This document shows positions 10,970-21,800 of a stretch of 64,000 nt of DNA, piece by piece. Position 1 is the stretch's first letter; each line of letters opens with the position of its first letter. The position numbers were made by a program, and so were the translations under genes. A model generated the notes under the pieces. The model saw only the letters and a program-made list of their open reading frames with translations, searched no databases and was not told the origin of the DNA. Source of the stretch: Pythium myriotylum (Eukaryota > Oomycota > Peronosporomycetes > Pythiales > Pythiaceae); assembly GCA_023091665.1 (NCBI GenBank), contig JALJCQ010000003.1:682001-746000 (forward strand), read 5' to 3'.

Positions 10970-11706
10970 TGACGAACTAGTTGCTCAGGAAGAGCCCTCA
11001 AGTTGGACCAGGATCTCGAGCGTGTCGGCGGCGTCTCTCTCCATCTCAAGTTCATTAATTTAAGTGTACACTACGTTCCCAAGGTGACGCGGAGAGAGTG
11101 TGTCGAGACGGCGTTCGCGACCGATTGCCGTGACTGCAGCCATGTAGCAGCAAGCATCTCGTAGAGAGTCACTGACATTTGTGAGAAACTACATGGTATC
11201 CACTTGATTAACCGCGTTCGACATCGTTTCGGTACCTGCTTACGGCCCTAACCACTCGCTGTCCTTTTTGTGCGATTTTAAGTTTCATCCAATCGTATGC
11301 ATCTGATAATCCAGTTTCGACCAATCAAATACTACTTTAAATGAGACGACAGCGTCTTCTATTGAGACCGCCAACAAACACAGGAACCTAGAGGAAAGAA
11401 ACTCGTCAACACGGAATCAAAGGACCCGTGGCCAGAGGCACGAGGGACATTTGGTGGAGTTTAGACCATCCGGCACTTGCGCCACCACGGTCGGGTTGGC
11501 TCGAGTTTAGACCCTCCAACAAGGGACTTGAAGTCGGGGAAATCCGGAGAAAGGGGGGCCCGGTCTAACCGCGAGGAAGCCCCGCGGCGGAAACACAGAA
11601 GCCTCATTCCCAGCGTCGTTCGTCGGCGGCATATGCGCCTGCGAGAGCCCGCGACCGCCGTCCGAAACGCTCGTGTCCGATAGCCCTCGTCTCACGCCGT
11701 CGATCC
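10970..11706 (+). other. Intergenic region with the putative promoter of the first TIR-ankyrin gene
   Basis: The first 100 bp should be the 3' UTR of the zinc-finger gene. The middle (about 11220-11340) is AT-richer and holds two CCAAT boxes. At 11603-11610 the stretch CCTCATTCC resembles the oomycete initiator consensus (TCAYTYY type), 97-104 bp before the ATG at 11707. No other gene is visible. Confidence 0.4.
11289..11327 (+). promoter_or_regulatory. Paired CCAAT boxes, 32 bp apart
   Basis: CCAATCG begins at 11289 and CCAATCA at 11321, about 380-420 bp before the ATG of the TIR-ankyrin gene. A second pair with nearly the same spacing (31 bp) is seen at 46512 and 46543. CCAAT is the NF-Y site in eukaryotes; the function here is inferred. 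Confidence 0.35.
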
Positions 11707-14700
11707 ATGTCGCGCTCGCCGTCGGGGGCCTCGTCGTCGCGGAGAAATGTGCGCGTCGAGCCGTCGCCCGACGTGCGCGTGGACGTGCTCGACCACGAAC
11801 TCGCCAGGCCGGTCGACGAGGTGGAAGACGGCAGCACACGCAGGAATCAGCACCGCCAACGCCTCTCGCTTGACGGCGTGCTTGACGACCACCAAGATGA
11901 GTCCCAGCAGGCCTTTGTACGGTTCCACTCGCCAAGGTCGCTCCAAGACACAGTGGCACGCGTCGCCGACGCCCTTCGACGGGACCACACGCAGATGCGC
12001 ACGCTCTCCAAATCGCAGTCGACGGGGTCCTCATCGCCGCTGCCATCGCCGACGCCGACGCCCGTGCGGCCCGGTCTCCAACATATGCGGTCGGCTAACC
12101 AGTTCCGAAGCCAGCGTCAGATGAGTATTCGTAGCGACAAGACGAACGGCAGCGACCCGTCGACAACATCCCATGATAACGGCTCGGATCATTCACATCA
12201 TCATCACCATCACCACCACTCGAGATCCTATCACAAGAGTGGCCACAACCATGGGTTTGGGCGTGGCCACTCGCACGGTGGCACTGGCGCCTCGACGGAG
12301 GCTATCATGAACTGTCCTTCATCACATTACTACATCGACTCACAGGGCCGACTCCAAGTCCGCCGCACATGGTGGCTCTACACACGGATGCGAAGGCTCA
12401 TGACACATTTGCTGCCTGGTTTCAAACGCGACGATAACACGTTCCTATGTGCACCGATGATCACCAACACAACGTTCATTTTGACAATCTATGTGATCCG
12501 CGTGCTGCTTAACGACGCATTGCTCGCGTCGCTGCTCACAACCGCCGAGGAAAAGGAGTGCCACGAGTTCTCCAGTGAGTTTTTCGACTTTTTCTCCTTT
12601 TCACTGCTCGGTAATGCGCTGCTATGTATTCCCGCGTTCAACGTCTCTATGTTCAAGCTCTTCAAGCGTGTCAAGCCGCTCGCTGATCCTGAACAGAACA
12701 AAGCTCCCGTAAACGGTGCATTAGGCATTGAGCCCATCGGTGGCATGGATGCGACGGGTGCGCCGGTGGCGACAGCAGCAGCGGCCGATGGAGCGGTCGT
12801 GCACGACGATGACCATGTCAAGCTGAAGAAAACCTATCTCTACACAGTTTGTGAGATCCTCGTGATCATCGAGATTCCGTATCTATTGTACGTCTTCGTC
12901 ACAGTGTTCTTTCCTACGGCGGAGCTTGCGGACTCACGCTCATCGCATTCGGACCTTTGGAGCGTGTCTGCACGGTGCGCTCGCTCGCTCTCAGCCGGCG
13001 TGTTCATCACCTTTGTGATTGCCCAGGCTGTTGGTATTGTCGCATACACACTGAGGTGGAACCAAATCATCCTCTTTCATCGCATGCATGAGCATTTTCT
13101 GTATCAGCGCGGCTGTATTCCTGGTCGTGCAAGGTTCGACTACGTAGAGGAATCGTTTGGAGTCTCTTGGTTTGCATCCAAGCACTCGAAACGCGTTCAT
13201 GAGATCAAGAAGAAGCTGTATCATGCGGCAAAATATGGCGAGATAGACGAGGTTCGAGCCCAGATTGAAGCAGCGACTGAGTTGGACGGCCCTGATTTTG
13301 CCCACAAGTGGTACGAGAATACGGGATTTCTTGAACGTTTCTTCGGCAAAAGGTTCGTCAAATGCCAGCGCAACCCACTCCATGTCGCTGTGGCGTTTGA
13401 TAACCCTGAGGTCGTGGAGGAGCTGCTTCTGAACGGAATGTTTGACATTCATATGGTCGAGAAGATGGAAGTGCTCAAACTGAACGTGTCGTGGATCTAC
13501 CGGTTCTTCTTCGATATCGTGCCGATGCTGCGAATGTCCAACTACTCACGACACCAAACAAGGTTGGTGTTTGGGCCGGTTGGAATATTTTGTTCCACGC
13601 TCCTGACCCCGTTGCATGTTGCTGTATCCATGGGCAACACCGATATGGTTCTACTTCTACTGCGCTTCCGAGCGGATCCTAACATCTCGGCCGAGTCCTC
13701 TCACCGCAAATTTGTCACTCCACCGCTCTTCTGGGCTATTAACAAAGAGTGTACCCGGTTGCTATTGGATGCGGACGCGAATCCGGTGTTTGTGCCAGGT
13801 AATGGCTACTTTCTGACTGCCTTCGAAGTGGCTCGACTTGTGGGAAATCATGCGGTTGCGATGGAGATTGAGAAGTACGGTGGCGATGTCGCACTTACCC
13901 CATTGCATGATGCTTGTGCGCGTGGGCTGAAGCAGGAAGTGCGATTTTATTTGGAGCATGGCGCAAATCCAGATACATTCGGTGAAAAAGTGACAGGTTT
14001 CTTCCGCCGGACACCTCTTCACTGGGCAGCAATTCGTGGAGAGGCGAAGACTGTGAAGCTCCTCCTCAAATTTGGCGCCAAGCTTGATGCCAAGGATGCG
14101 TTTGGCCGAACTGCGCTTACTTGGGCGTGCCTTCTCAATCGTGTGAAAACTGTCGAGATTTTGCTGAAGTACGGAGCTGATGTGAACGTGCGTGATATTC
14201 AAGGTGACCCGCTCTTGTGCATTTGCGCAGCAGGAACTTGCTCCAGCCCAAGTAGTGAGGCGTTCACTTCTGATGCAAACCATCGAGGAGCCCATAGTGC
14301 TCATCGAAGAATGAATCGTATTGAGCGCGAAGCTGCCGGCGGGGAAAGGAATGATTCATCTCCGTCCCAGACCGCTAAAACACTGGACCCTGATATATTC
14401 GACATGCTCCTGAACCACGGGCTAGATATTCATGCTACTCGAGAAGCGAACGGAGACACGGCCCTTCACGTTGCTCTCCGTAAGAACAATGAAGCAACTG
14501 CGATTTTGCTCGTACGTGCCGGTATGAGTCTGACCGCCGTCAACTACCTCGGCCAGCGCGCAATGGACTGTACGACGTCTTCGTCACTACGTTATGCCAT
14601 AAAGAAGGAGGCTGGACATCGTGATGTGATGATTAGCTACTGCCATTCCCACAGCGCACTGGCTCGGAAGGTCCGCGATGCGTTGGAGGCCGCATACATC

Positions 14701-16527
14701 ACGACGTGGATTGACTCAATGGACCCGAGCGGCATCACCGGTGGGTCAGTATGGAGACAAGAGATTGCAAACGGTATCCGCTCGAGCGCACTTGTGCTAG
14801 CGCTGCTGACGGTGGACTATCCCATGTCTCAGTGGTGCATGAAAGAGCTCGCTTTTGCGAAGATGCACAACGTACCTATCGTTGCAATTCAGTGCGAAGA
14901 TATGCAGATGACGGAGGAGTTGCAAGTGTACTTGTGGACACGCCAGATTGTGGACTTCAGACCGGCGTTTGTCGAGCGAATTGTCGAGGTTCTAGAAGGT
15001 GAAGACACGACTTCGAAGACCCAAAGCAGCCACGCGGGAAAGGCCGTGTCTGAGGTGGACGAACACGAAGCATTAATGGCGTCTCAAGATCCTCGTGATG
15101 AGGTGGAGGGAGATGGCGTCGTGGCGAAGCCCAAAGTCGTGGTCAAACACGAGTACGATGAAGAATCTTTCCGGAACTGCATTCGCTTACTCCTTGACGG
15201 TATTCAAGACCAGATCGAAGAGCACCGCGTTAAGCGTGCATTGCGCCAGCAGCGCCAGAAGATGTTGCTGCGAGCGAGGAGTACTGTTCAGTCAGGAGAA
15301 GTGATGTCGAGTGAGGAGGAAGACGCATCTGATGGTGAAGCTGGCGGTTACTGTGGGGTGCCAACCAGGGATGTTAACAAAGACAGTAGTCGAAGTGACC
15401 TGTTATTGGATGAACCAGAGTCCTCGAGTGCCAACGATACCCGACCATACGTATTCATCGCCCACGGGGACTACCATATGCAATTCTGCCAGCGGCTGCG
15501 CAATGCTCTTCAAAAGAATGGTGTCCGATGTGTCATCGACCAGTCAGCACCGTCGATTCAGTATGGTGGCGGTGTCGCAGGTTCATCATCCTCTCACACT
15601 GGAAGCCCACGCAATTTGCGGCGTCTCCAGTCCACTGCTACAAATCAAAGCGTTGGTTATGGATCTGGTGGTGAAGTCGCAACAACAACAGCCCAGGCGC
15701 GGCAACTCGCAGCGAAGGACGCGATCCTCGAGTGCTCGGCTGTGATTGTCGTGCTCTCACCCATCTCGACCAAGTGCGATATGCTTGCGGACCAGTTAGC
15801 CTTTGCGGAAGACCGAGGCAAGCTAATCGTCCCGCTCATGCTGTCGCTGCAGACTGTCGATCTAGCCAAGCGGTACACATTCTCGCGCAGTGTTGTCCAG
15901 CACTTCAACGTGTCCATCGGATTCGAGCAAAGTTTGGAGCGACTTGTGATTTACCTGCAGCAAACGGCGGAAGCAATGCAACGGCAGCAAGCGCAGAAAG
16001 AACTGGAGATGCAGAACCAAACCCGACTAGCACATCGGCAGCGACGTAAAGAACGTGAGCGAAGACGGCGTCAGCGAGCTCGAGAAGGTGGATTCGGTGG
16101 TACATCCCTCGCTGGTAGCGATGACGACAGCGACGACGACGACGCAGCTCTGTCATCATCCCCAGGCTCGTCGCCAGCATCGTCTGTCAGGTCAGCTGTC
16201 TCGCGTGTATCTGCAATTCGAGGTGGATCACCATCCAGTTACGGGATGATGTCCGCCTTAGTTGATGGCATGCTCCCACCTACGATCCCGATTCTGCAGC
16301 CTTCTCGACAACCGGCCACAGGACCTTCAAGCGGGCACGGGTGGTCAGTCAGTCCGCCTACGCCGTCGCCACCGAGAGAGGTCTCGCCGAGCGACTCAAA
16401 CCACTCCTTCCATGAGCCACTGGATGGGATTCCGCGCCATGCCCGCGAGCAGCGCCACCACTTCGGCTCCGAGCCGCTGCTAACTCGGTCCAGCAGCGTG
16501 CAATCGCAACCGCCACACACGCAGTGA
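11707..16527 (+). CDS. Four-pass membrane, ankyrin, double-TIR protein (copy 1), 1606 aa
   Basis: Intronless. Residues 1-235 are disordered and include a His-rich stretch (about 162-200). Four hydrophobic segments follow at about 252-275, 292-315, 378-402 and 430-452. Ankyrin repeats occupy about 556-950 (TPLHVAVSMGN, RTPLHWAAIRG, DTALHVALRKN). A TIR domain runs about 970-1085, opening with R-D-V-M-I-S-Y and containing S-Q-W-C-M-K-E-L, where E1047 sits at the position of the NADase catalytic glutamate of SARM1 and plant TIRs. A second TIR-like domain (about 1246-1415) opens R-P-Y-V-F-I-A-H, carries a Ser-rich insert, and has Q1363 (D-Q-L-A-F-A-E) at that position. The tail is Ser/Pro-rich with an acidic run. 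Likely a membrane-tethered sensor with a cytosolic TIR effector; NADase activity is inferred. A paralogue lies at 18853-23547. Confidence 0.85.
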   Translation: MSRSPSGASSSRRNVRVEPSPDVRVDVLDHELARPVDEVEDGSTRRNQHRQRLSLDGVLDDHQDESQQAFVRFHSPRSLQDTVARVADALRRDHTQMRTLSKSQSTGSSSPLPSPTPTPVRPGLQHMRSANQFRSQRQMSIRSDKTNGSDPSTTSHDNGSDHSHHHHHHHHSRSYHKSGHNHGFGRGHSHGGTGASTEAIMNCPSSHYYIDSQGRLQVRRTWWLYTRMRRLMTHLLPGFKRDDNTFLCAPMITNTTFILTIYVIRVLLNDALLASLLTTAEEKECHEFSSEFFDFFSFSLLGNALLCIPAFNVSMFKLFKRVKPLADPEQNKAPVNGALGIEPIGGMDATGAPVATAAAADGAVVHDDDHVKLKKTYLYTVCEILVIIEIPYLLYVFVTVFFPTAELADSRSSHSDLWSVSARCARSLSAGVFITFVIAQAVGIVAYTLRWNQIILFHRMHEHFLYQRGCIPGRARFDYVEESFGVSWFASKHSKRVHEIKKKLYHAAKYGEIDEVRAQIEAATELDGPDFAHKWYENTGFLERFFGKRFVKCQRNPLHVAVAFDNPEVVEELLLNGMFDIHMVEKMEVLKLNVSWIYRFFFDIVPMLRMSNYSRHQTRLVFGPVGIFCSTLLTPLHVAVSMGNTDMVLLLLRFRADPNISAESSHRKFVTPPLFWAINKECTRLLLDADANPVFVPGNGYFLTAFEVARLVGNHAVAMEIEKYGGDVALTPLHDACARGLKQEVRFYLEHGANPDTFGEKVTGFFRRTPLHWAAIRGEAKTVKLLLKFGAKLDAKDAFGRTALTWACLLNRVKTVEILLKYGADVNVRDIQGDPLLCICAAGTCSSPSSEAFTSDANHRGAHSAHRRMNRIEREAAGGERNDSSPSQTAKTLDPDIFDMLLNHGLDIHATREANGDTALHVALRKNNEATAILLVRAGMSLTAVNYLGQRAMDCTTSSSLRYAIKKEAGHRDVMISYCHSHSALARKVRDALEAAYITTWIDSMDPSGITGGSVWRQEIANGIRSSALVLALLTVDYPMSQWCMKELAFAKMHNVPIVAIQCEDMQMTEELQVYLWTRQIVDFRPAFVERIVEVLEGEDTTSKTQSSHAGKAVSEVDEHEALMASQDPRDEVEGDGVVAKPKVVVKHEYDEESFRNCIRLLLDGIQDQIEEHRVKRALRQQRQKMLLRARSTVQSGEVMSSEEEDASDGEAGGYCGVPTRDVNKDSSRSDLLLDEPESSSANDTRPYVFIAHGDYHMQFCQRLRNALQKNGVRCVIDQSAPSIQYGGGVAGSSSSHTGSPRNLRRLQSTATNQSVGYGSGGEVATTTAQARQLAAKDAILECSAVIVVLSPISTKCDMLADQLAFAEDRGKLIVPLMLSLQTVDLAKRYTFSRSVVQHFNVSIGFEQSLERLVIYLQQTAEAMQRQQAQKELEMQNQTRLAHRQRRKERERRRRQRAREGGFGGTSLAGSDDDSDDDDAALSSSPGSSPASSVRSAVSRVSAIRGGSPSSYGMMSALVDGMLPPTIPILQPSRQPATGPSSGHGWSVSPPTPSPPREVSPSDSNHSFHEPLDGIPRHAREQRHHFGSEPLLTRSSSVQSQPPHTQ

Positions 16528-16642
16528 CCGATCGAGAGGCCTGTGATTGATACTTTGAATCCGAATTTGCAAGAAAATGCGCCCAAGAAATGCACATATG
16601 AACGATAAATACTATTAAACCCTTTGTACCTCGTCGGATGAG

Positions 16643-17794
16643 CTAAGTGGTGCCGGGCAGTACGTTGAAAAAATGGTAGTTCTTCTGCGCATCGTAGACG
16701 CCGACTGTGGTGCCGCAGTCCGAGCACACAACACCAAAATACTCGTCGCTATTCAGTAGCGTTGAGACCGAGCCTGCCCGTCGTCGGGTCATTGAATTCA
16801 ATTGGTGGCTCGACTGCGGAGTCGAAGATGTGGCATACGTGAGGATCTCGTCCCTGTTGACACGACAGTTCATTGCCACGTGGGCACGATACTGGTTCTG
16901 GTACTTGACGTGGCGCTGACAGTCCATGCAGACAGTAACGAAGCAGCACGGGCAGCAAAGCGTCGCGTCCGTCTTGGTGGTTGTAGCATCCCCTCCTCTT
17001 CCTTCTCCTACACATAGATTCGCCCTCGTTAGGTTTGCATTCGTCTCCCATGAAGCAGACAATCACGCACGCAGATTAGTCTGTACCCATTTCTCGTCGG
17101 CATCATCCATGGCCTCGTCGTAAAGCGGGTCCGGCTCGGTCGTGAGCTCGTCGTCGTCGTCGCTATCTCCTTCATCCACCTCTCGCAGCCGCACTGCTGG
17201 TTTGCGCTTGGCGCTCTCGCTCTGCTGTGGCGCGTTGCCTGGCGCTACATCAACACAAACCATCCGCCATGTCAGTGTGAATCTCGTTGTCTCTTCCTCA
17301 TCGCATCATCACGTACGCCTGGGGACGAATGTAGGTGCTGGCGACGTCACGGGCTTGGTGTACGCCTGCGCGAACCGGAACGGCGCCTCCCCCGTGGCGA
17401 TCGACGAGCCGGTCGCAGCATCCAACGCGAGCTCGAGCGCCGACTTTCGCCGCGAGTGGCTCTCCAACTCGGCGTCGGTCAGCTTGAACTCGTCGTCAGC
17501 GACCGGCTTGACCGCGGGTCTTGCCGCCGGCTCGTCGCTGTAGGCGATGCTGCCGACGTGGCGCAAGACGGCGCTGGGCGTCGCGGCGGCGCGCGGCGAG
17601 AGGCTCAGCGCGGCCAGGCGCTCGGCCTCGTCCTGCGGCGCCGCGTTGAGCCTGGTGTTGCGCGCGGTCTCGCGCTCCGCGTCGCTGGCGTCGCTCTCGT
17701 CCTCGCTGGAGACGACCACGTCGTAATAATCCTCGGCGTCGTCTCCCGAGAGCCCGAAGCGGTGGCCTCGGCGAGCCGCATCTTGAGCCCGCAT
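16643..17794 (-). CDS. EAPP: EAPP (E2F-associated phosphoprotein) homologue, 3 exons
   Basis: Exons 17317-17794, 17071-17244 and 16643-17007 join in phase to 338 aa. The N-terminus is acidic with D-D-A-E-D-Y-Y-D and S-S-E-D-E-S runs. The diagnostic part is D-P-L-Y-D-E-x2-D-D-x-D-E-K-W-V-Q, then ATLCCPCCFVTVCMDCQRH, Y-R-A-x-V-A-M-N-C-x-V-N, and the end VVCSDCGTTVGVYD...Y-H-F-F-N-V-L, matching human EAPP by recall, including its paired CxxC zinc motifs. EAPP is a nuclear phosphoprotein that modulates E2F-dependent transcription in animals; in oomycetes the role is unknown. The gene lies inverted between the two TIR-ankyrin paralogues and is convergent with copy 1 (115 bp between stops). Confidence 0.85.
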
Positions 17795-18852
17795 GGTCTG
17801 GCAACTCTTTTGCTTGGTGCAGTGGGAGTGAGAGGAGACGCCGTTAAGAACCTTCTAACGTTGTGTTCGTTCGTACTGTATCGCCCAGGTCTTTCCATTC
17901 AACAGGCGACCGGTCTATGTGCAGCTGGACACCCGTCAAATGTCGAGATGCGACGTCATCCTCTCGAGCAAACGACCGCCGATGACTGGCGGACAAGCCG
18001 GAGGAATGTTCTGGAGCCGTCTCAACTCCCCGGGGCCTCCCCGACGCGACCGAGAGCCGTCGCGACGGCATCTCGTCTCCAGCGCCACGGGGCGTTCTGG
18101 GTGAAGCTACGTATGGTATTGCGAATCACCCAGAATGATTTGATCTGAGTCAAATTGGCTTGACAAGATTGACCCAACTCAGGTGGATTTTGTTGGCGTG
18201 TGGTTCGGGAATTTATACATCTGTTAAATTACCGTCTTGAAGCCAGGAAAATACTAAACGAAGCTGCGCGCTTCGTTTCGGTTCTGGATCCCCGGATGGC
18301 GGTTCAAGGAACCGATCTGGATGGAATCGACGACACGACGGAAGAACCAGACGAGGTGACTCTCGCCGAGGTCTCGACGACCGCTTGCCTCGCTGAAAAC
18401 GCCTTCACACTGAACACTAACCCACAATGGAATATTTACGGTATTCAATAGAATACGTAGCTCGGCCCGAAGTTTTCCCGCCGTGACGATCTTGATTATG
18501 GGACGGCCGCATTAGTAAACAGCCCATCCGCCCTGCTCTGCAAGCGCTCTCCATCAGCAAGAACCCCCCCAACGCGTCCGGTCGGTCGTTTTCCTCCCTT
18601 AGGCTCTCTCTCTCTCTCTCCGCGCAGTCGAGAGTGTGGAGACCCGCGGCGTTCGTCTGTAATCGATTCCCAATCCCCCTTTCCATATTTGGTAGGTAGT
18701 GCGTGTATTTTTTGTGGCGCCTCGTAACTTTCAAATAGATTGCTCCCGCACCATCACTCTCTTCTCTCCTCCCATTGGCCAAAATCGTGCCGACCGTGTT
18801 TCCAGCGCACCGACTTTACCGGGCACATGCCGACACCTCGCCTCCCGACACC
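17795..18852. other. Divergent promoter region of EAPP and TIR-ankyrin copy 2
   Basis: No gene is visible. A CT microsatellite (nine units) lies at about 18604-18621. An inverted CCAAT box (ATTGG) is at 18774-18778. Near 18136-18180 there are several copies of a TGAGTC/GACTCA-like word (CTGAGTCAAA, CCCAACTCAGG). The upstream in-frame ATG at 18775 would add 26 residues to TIR copy 2; I prefer the one at 18853 because of its CACC context. Confidence 0.4.
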
Positions 18853-21800
18853 ATGGAGGCCCGCGACGGCGACTTCGCGCGCGTCATCTCGCCCGCCAAG
18901 CTCCGCGTCTCGGTGCGCCAGCCGCTCGAGGCGCCGTCTCGCGCGCCGCCGCCGCCCCCGCCGCCGCAGCTGACGACGCAGGAGACGCTCGAGTCGCAGG
19001 CGTCGGACCCCGCGGACGACGACGACTCGGGCAGCGAGGCCGCGGCGCCCAACCCGCGCCACGACCGGCGCGTGCTCAGCATCGACAGCGAGGCGCTCTT
19101 CACGCTCCACTCGATCGAGCCCGCGGGCGGTCACCCGCGCAAGAGCGTGCGCGGCAACCTCTTCGCGCTCACGCGGGCCACGAGCGAGACCGTGCGCTCG
19201 AGCGTCGTGCAGGAAGCCGCCGCCGACACGCACCGCCCGTCCATGGACACGGGCGTCACTATCACCATGGGCCACGAGCAGAGCCCCGCCGTGCTGGGCC
19301 AGGACCCGACGAAACAACCCCCCAAACAGAACTCGTACATGCACCGCTCCTACCGCGTCAACTCGTACTTCGCCATCCGCCTGCTGCGCACCATGCAGAT
19401 CGTCGTCGTCATTGACATCATCGCGCTGCTTTTCTTCTATCTCTACCGCCGAGGCAAGAACGTCGAGCACGAAGGCTCGCTCCACGTCGCGTCGCCGCTC
19501 TCGGCCATGTTCTCGCGCGGCGACAGCTGCGCCACGACCATCTCACTCGCTGCCATGGTCTACCACTTGCTGCCGGCCGTGATCGTGCTCGGCCTGCCAG
19601 CCTCGGGCTTCTCTATGTTCGAACCCTTTAAGCGCGAGGACCGCATCGGCCGCGGTGGTCGCATCCAGAAAGTCAAGCGCACCATCTACCTGCAGATCTG
19701 CGAGATGACTGCCGTGCTCATCTTCATGCTAACAGTTTTTGTCGCCTCCGTGGCCTTCTACCATCTCGTGGTCGGCGAGCTTCTAACATGTACAGAGAAC
19801 CCCACGGTGTACGCCTTCAGCATCCTCGCCATCATCGTTTATGCGCTCATTTTCATCGAAATCCGGTATTTTATGCGGTTTCGTGAGCACCTGAAGATGC
19901 AACTTGGCGCGTTCTCTGAGGCCGACCAGACCGGCGATGTCAAGGCCCACATGGCTCGGTCCAAGAATCGGCGGCGGCGTGTCCAAGAACAGATCGCACA
20001 GGCGGCCAATCCTGACAAGTCCGGAGCTGCTCCCAATGTGCCTCCACCTCCCAAGTCACAGATCGTCGAATTTGTGCGCAAGAGGCTGTATCGAGGCGCT
20101 CAACTTGGTGATATCCGGTTACTAAAGCGCACGCTGCGCATAGCCAAGAACCACCTCGGCCCCAACTTTGCCAAGGAGATGTATCCTGACGCTCAAATTC
20201 GGTTTGGGTTCTACAGCAAGTCGACCAAGAACCCAATGCATGTGGCAGCGTACCACGGCAGCATTCCAGCGATGGAATTACTTTTCCGCGCCAACTTGTC
20301 GATCAACTCCTTTGACAAAATCTCGCGTTTCCGATTCTCCACCGGTGACATTTTCTGGTACATCGCGCGAACTTTCATCCGACAGCCAGTGATGTCCGCT
20401 GAAGATTCCTATGGTGCGTCAGCCATTTTCAAGTCAACGCTGATTACACCGCTGCACTGTGCAGTGTCGACTGGCCGAGTCGACGCTGTTCGATGGCTGC
20501 TAGCGCACGGTGCTGACGTCAATATGTGCTCACGGTCGTCATTCCGGCACGAATCCAGACTGCCGCCCATTTTTCTCGCAGATCACCCTGAAATCATGAA
20601 GGAGTTGCTTACTGCCGGCGCCAACCATCTCGTTATTCCGGATCCGGGTCATATGAACACCATCACAGTCCTCCAAATGGCATACCTTCGGGGGAACTAT
20701 GCTGTCGCCCAAGTGCTTGAGAACTGGGGAGGCGACGTTGCACTCACACCTTTGCACACTGCTGCAGCCATGAACAACACGGGCCGGATTCGCCAGTTCT
20801 TGCGGAGGAAAGTTGATCCCGACTGCTTGGGCGAGCTGGGCTACATCGGACTGAACAAGCGCACACCACTCCATTGGGCTAGTGTCAACGGCGCGATCAA
20901 CGCAATGGAGCTATTGCTTGATGCAAATGCAAATGCAGACGCACAGGATGCGCGAGGTCGAACGCCTCTGCATTGGGCCGCACGCGTGAACCAAGTTGAA
21001 GCGGTGAAGGTACTACTCGGTCATGGCGCTGACCCGAACATTGTTGACGATGGCGGCATGTCCGCGATCATGTGTGCCGCCTGTGCGGGAGGCACGACAG
21101 CCGAGATGTTCAAAGCCCTCGTCAGCCATGGAGCCAATATCAACCATCAGCTTCCATCCACAGGGGATACAGCCCTCCATATCGCTGTCAAGCTCGATGA
21201 TCTGCCAACAGCTGTGGCGCTGTTGAGTGTGGGAGGCGATATCATGCGTATGAACCACGAAGGCCTGCGCCCTATCGACTGTACGACGTCCACTCGACTT
21301 CAGTTTGAAATTAAGCGAGCTGCTGGGAACCGCGATGTGATGATCAGCTACACCCATTCACACAAAGAGTTTGCTCTAAAGCTGCGCAAAACTCTCGAAG
21401 ACGCTAATATCACAACTTGGCTCGATCTTATGGATCCCAGTGGCATTGGTGGCGGCGCTGTCTGGCGTGAAGAGATCGCACGCGGCGTGACAAACGCAGC
21501 CGTTGTTGTTTGCATTCTCACAGAGGATTACGCGCAGTCACCATGGTGTATGAAGGAGTTGGCGCTAGCAAAGCAGGTGGGGACACCGATTTTGGCGATC
21601 TCGACCGAAAACACCAAGATATCTGAAGAGCTGCAGGTGTACCTGTATACCCGCCAAATCATTCCATTCGAGCCTTCGATCACGCGTGTGAATAAGATCG
21701 GTGATAAGCAGATTGAGTACCATTACGATGAGGAGGAGTACAAGAAGCAAGTGCGACTCCTGCTTGATGGCCTCCGTGACGAGATTGAGAAGCGAAAAGA

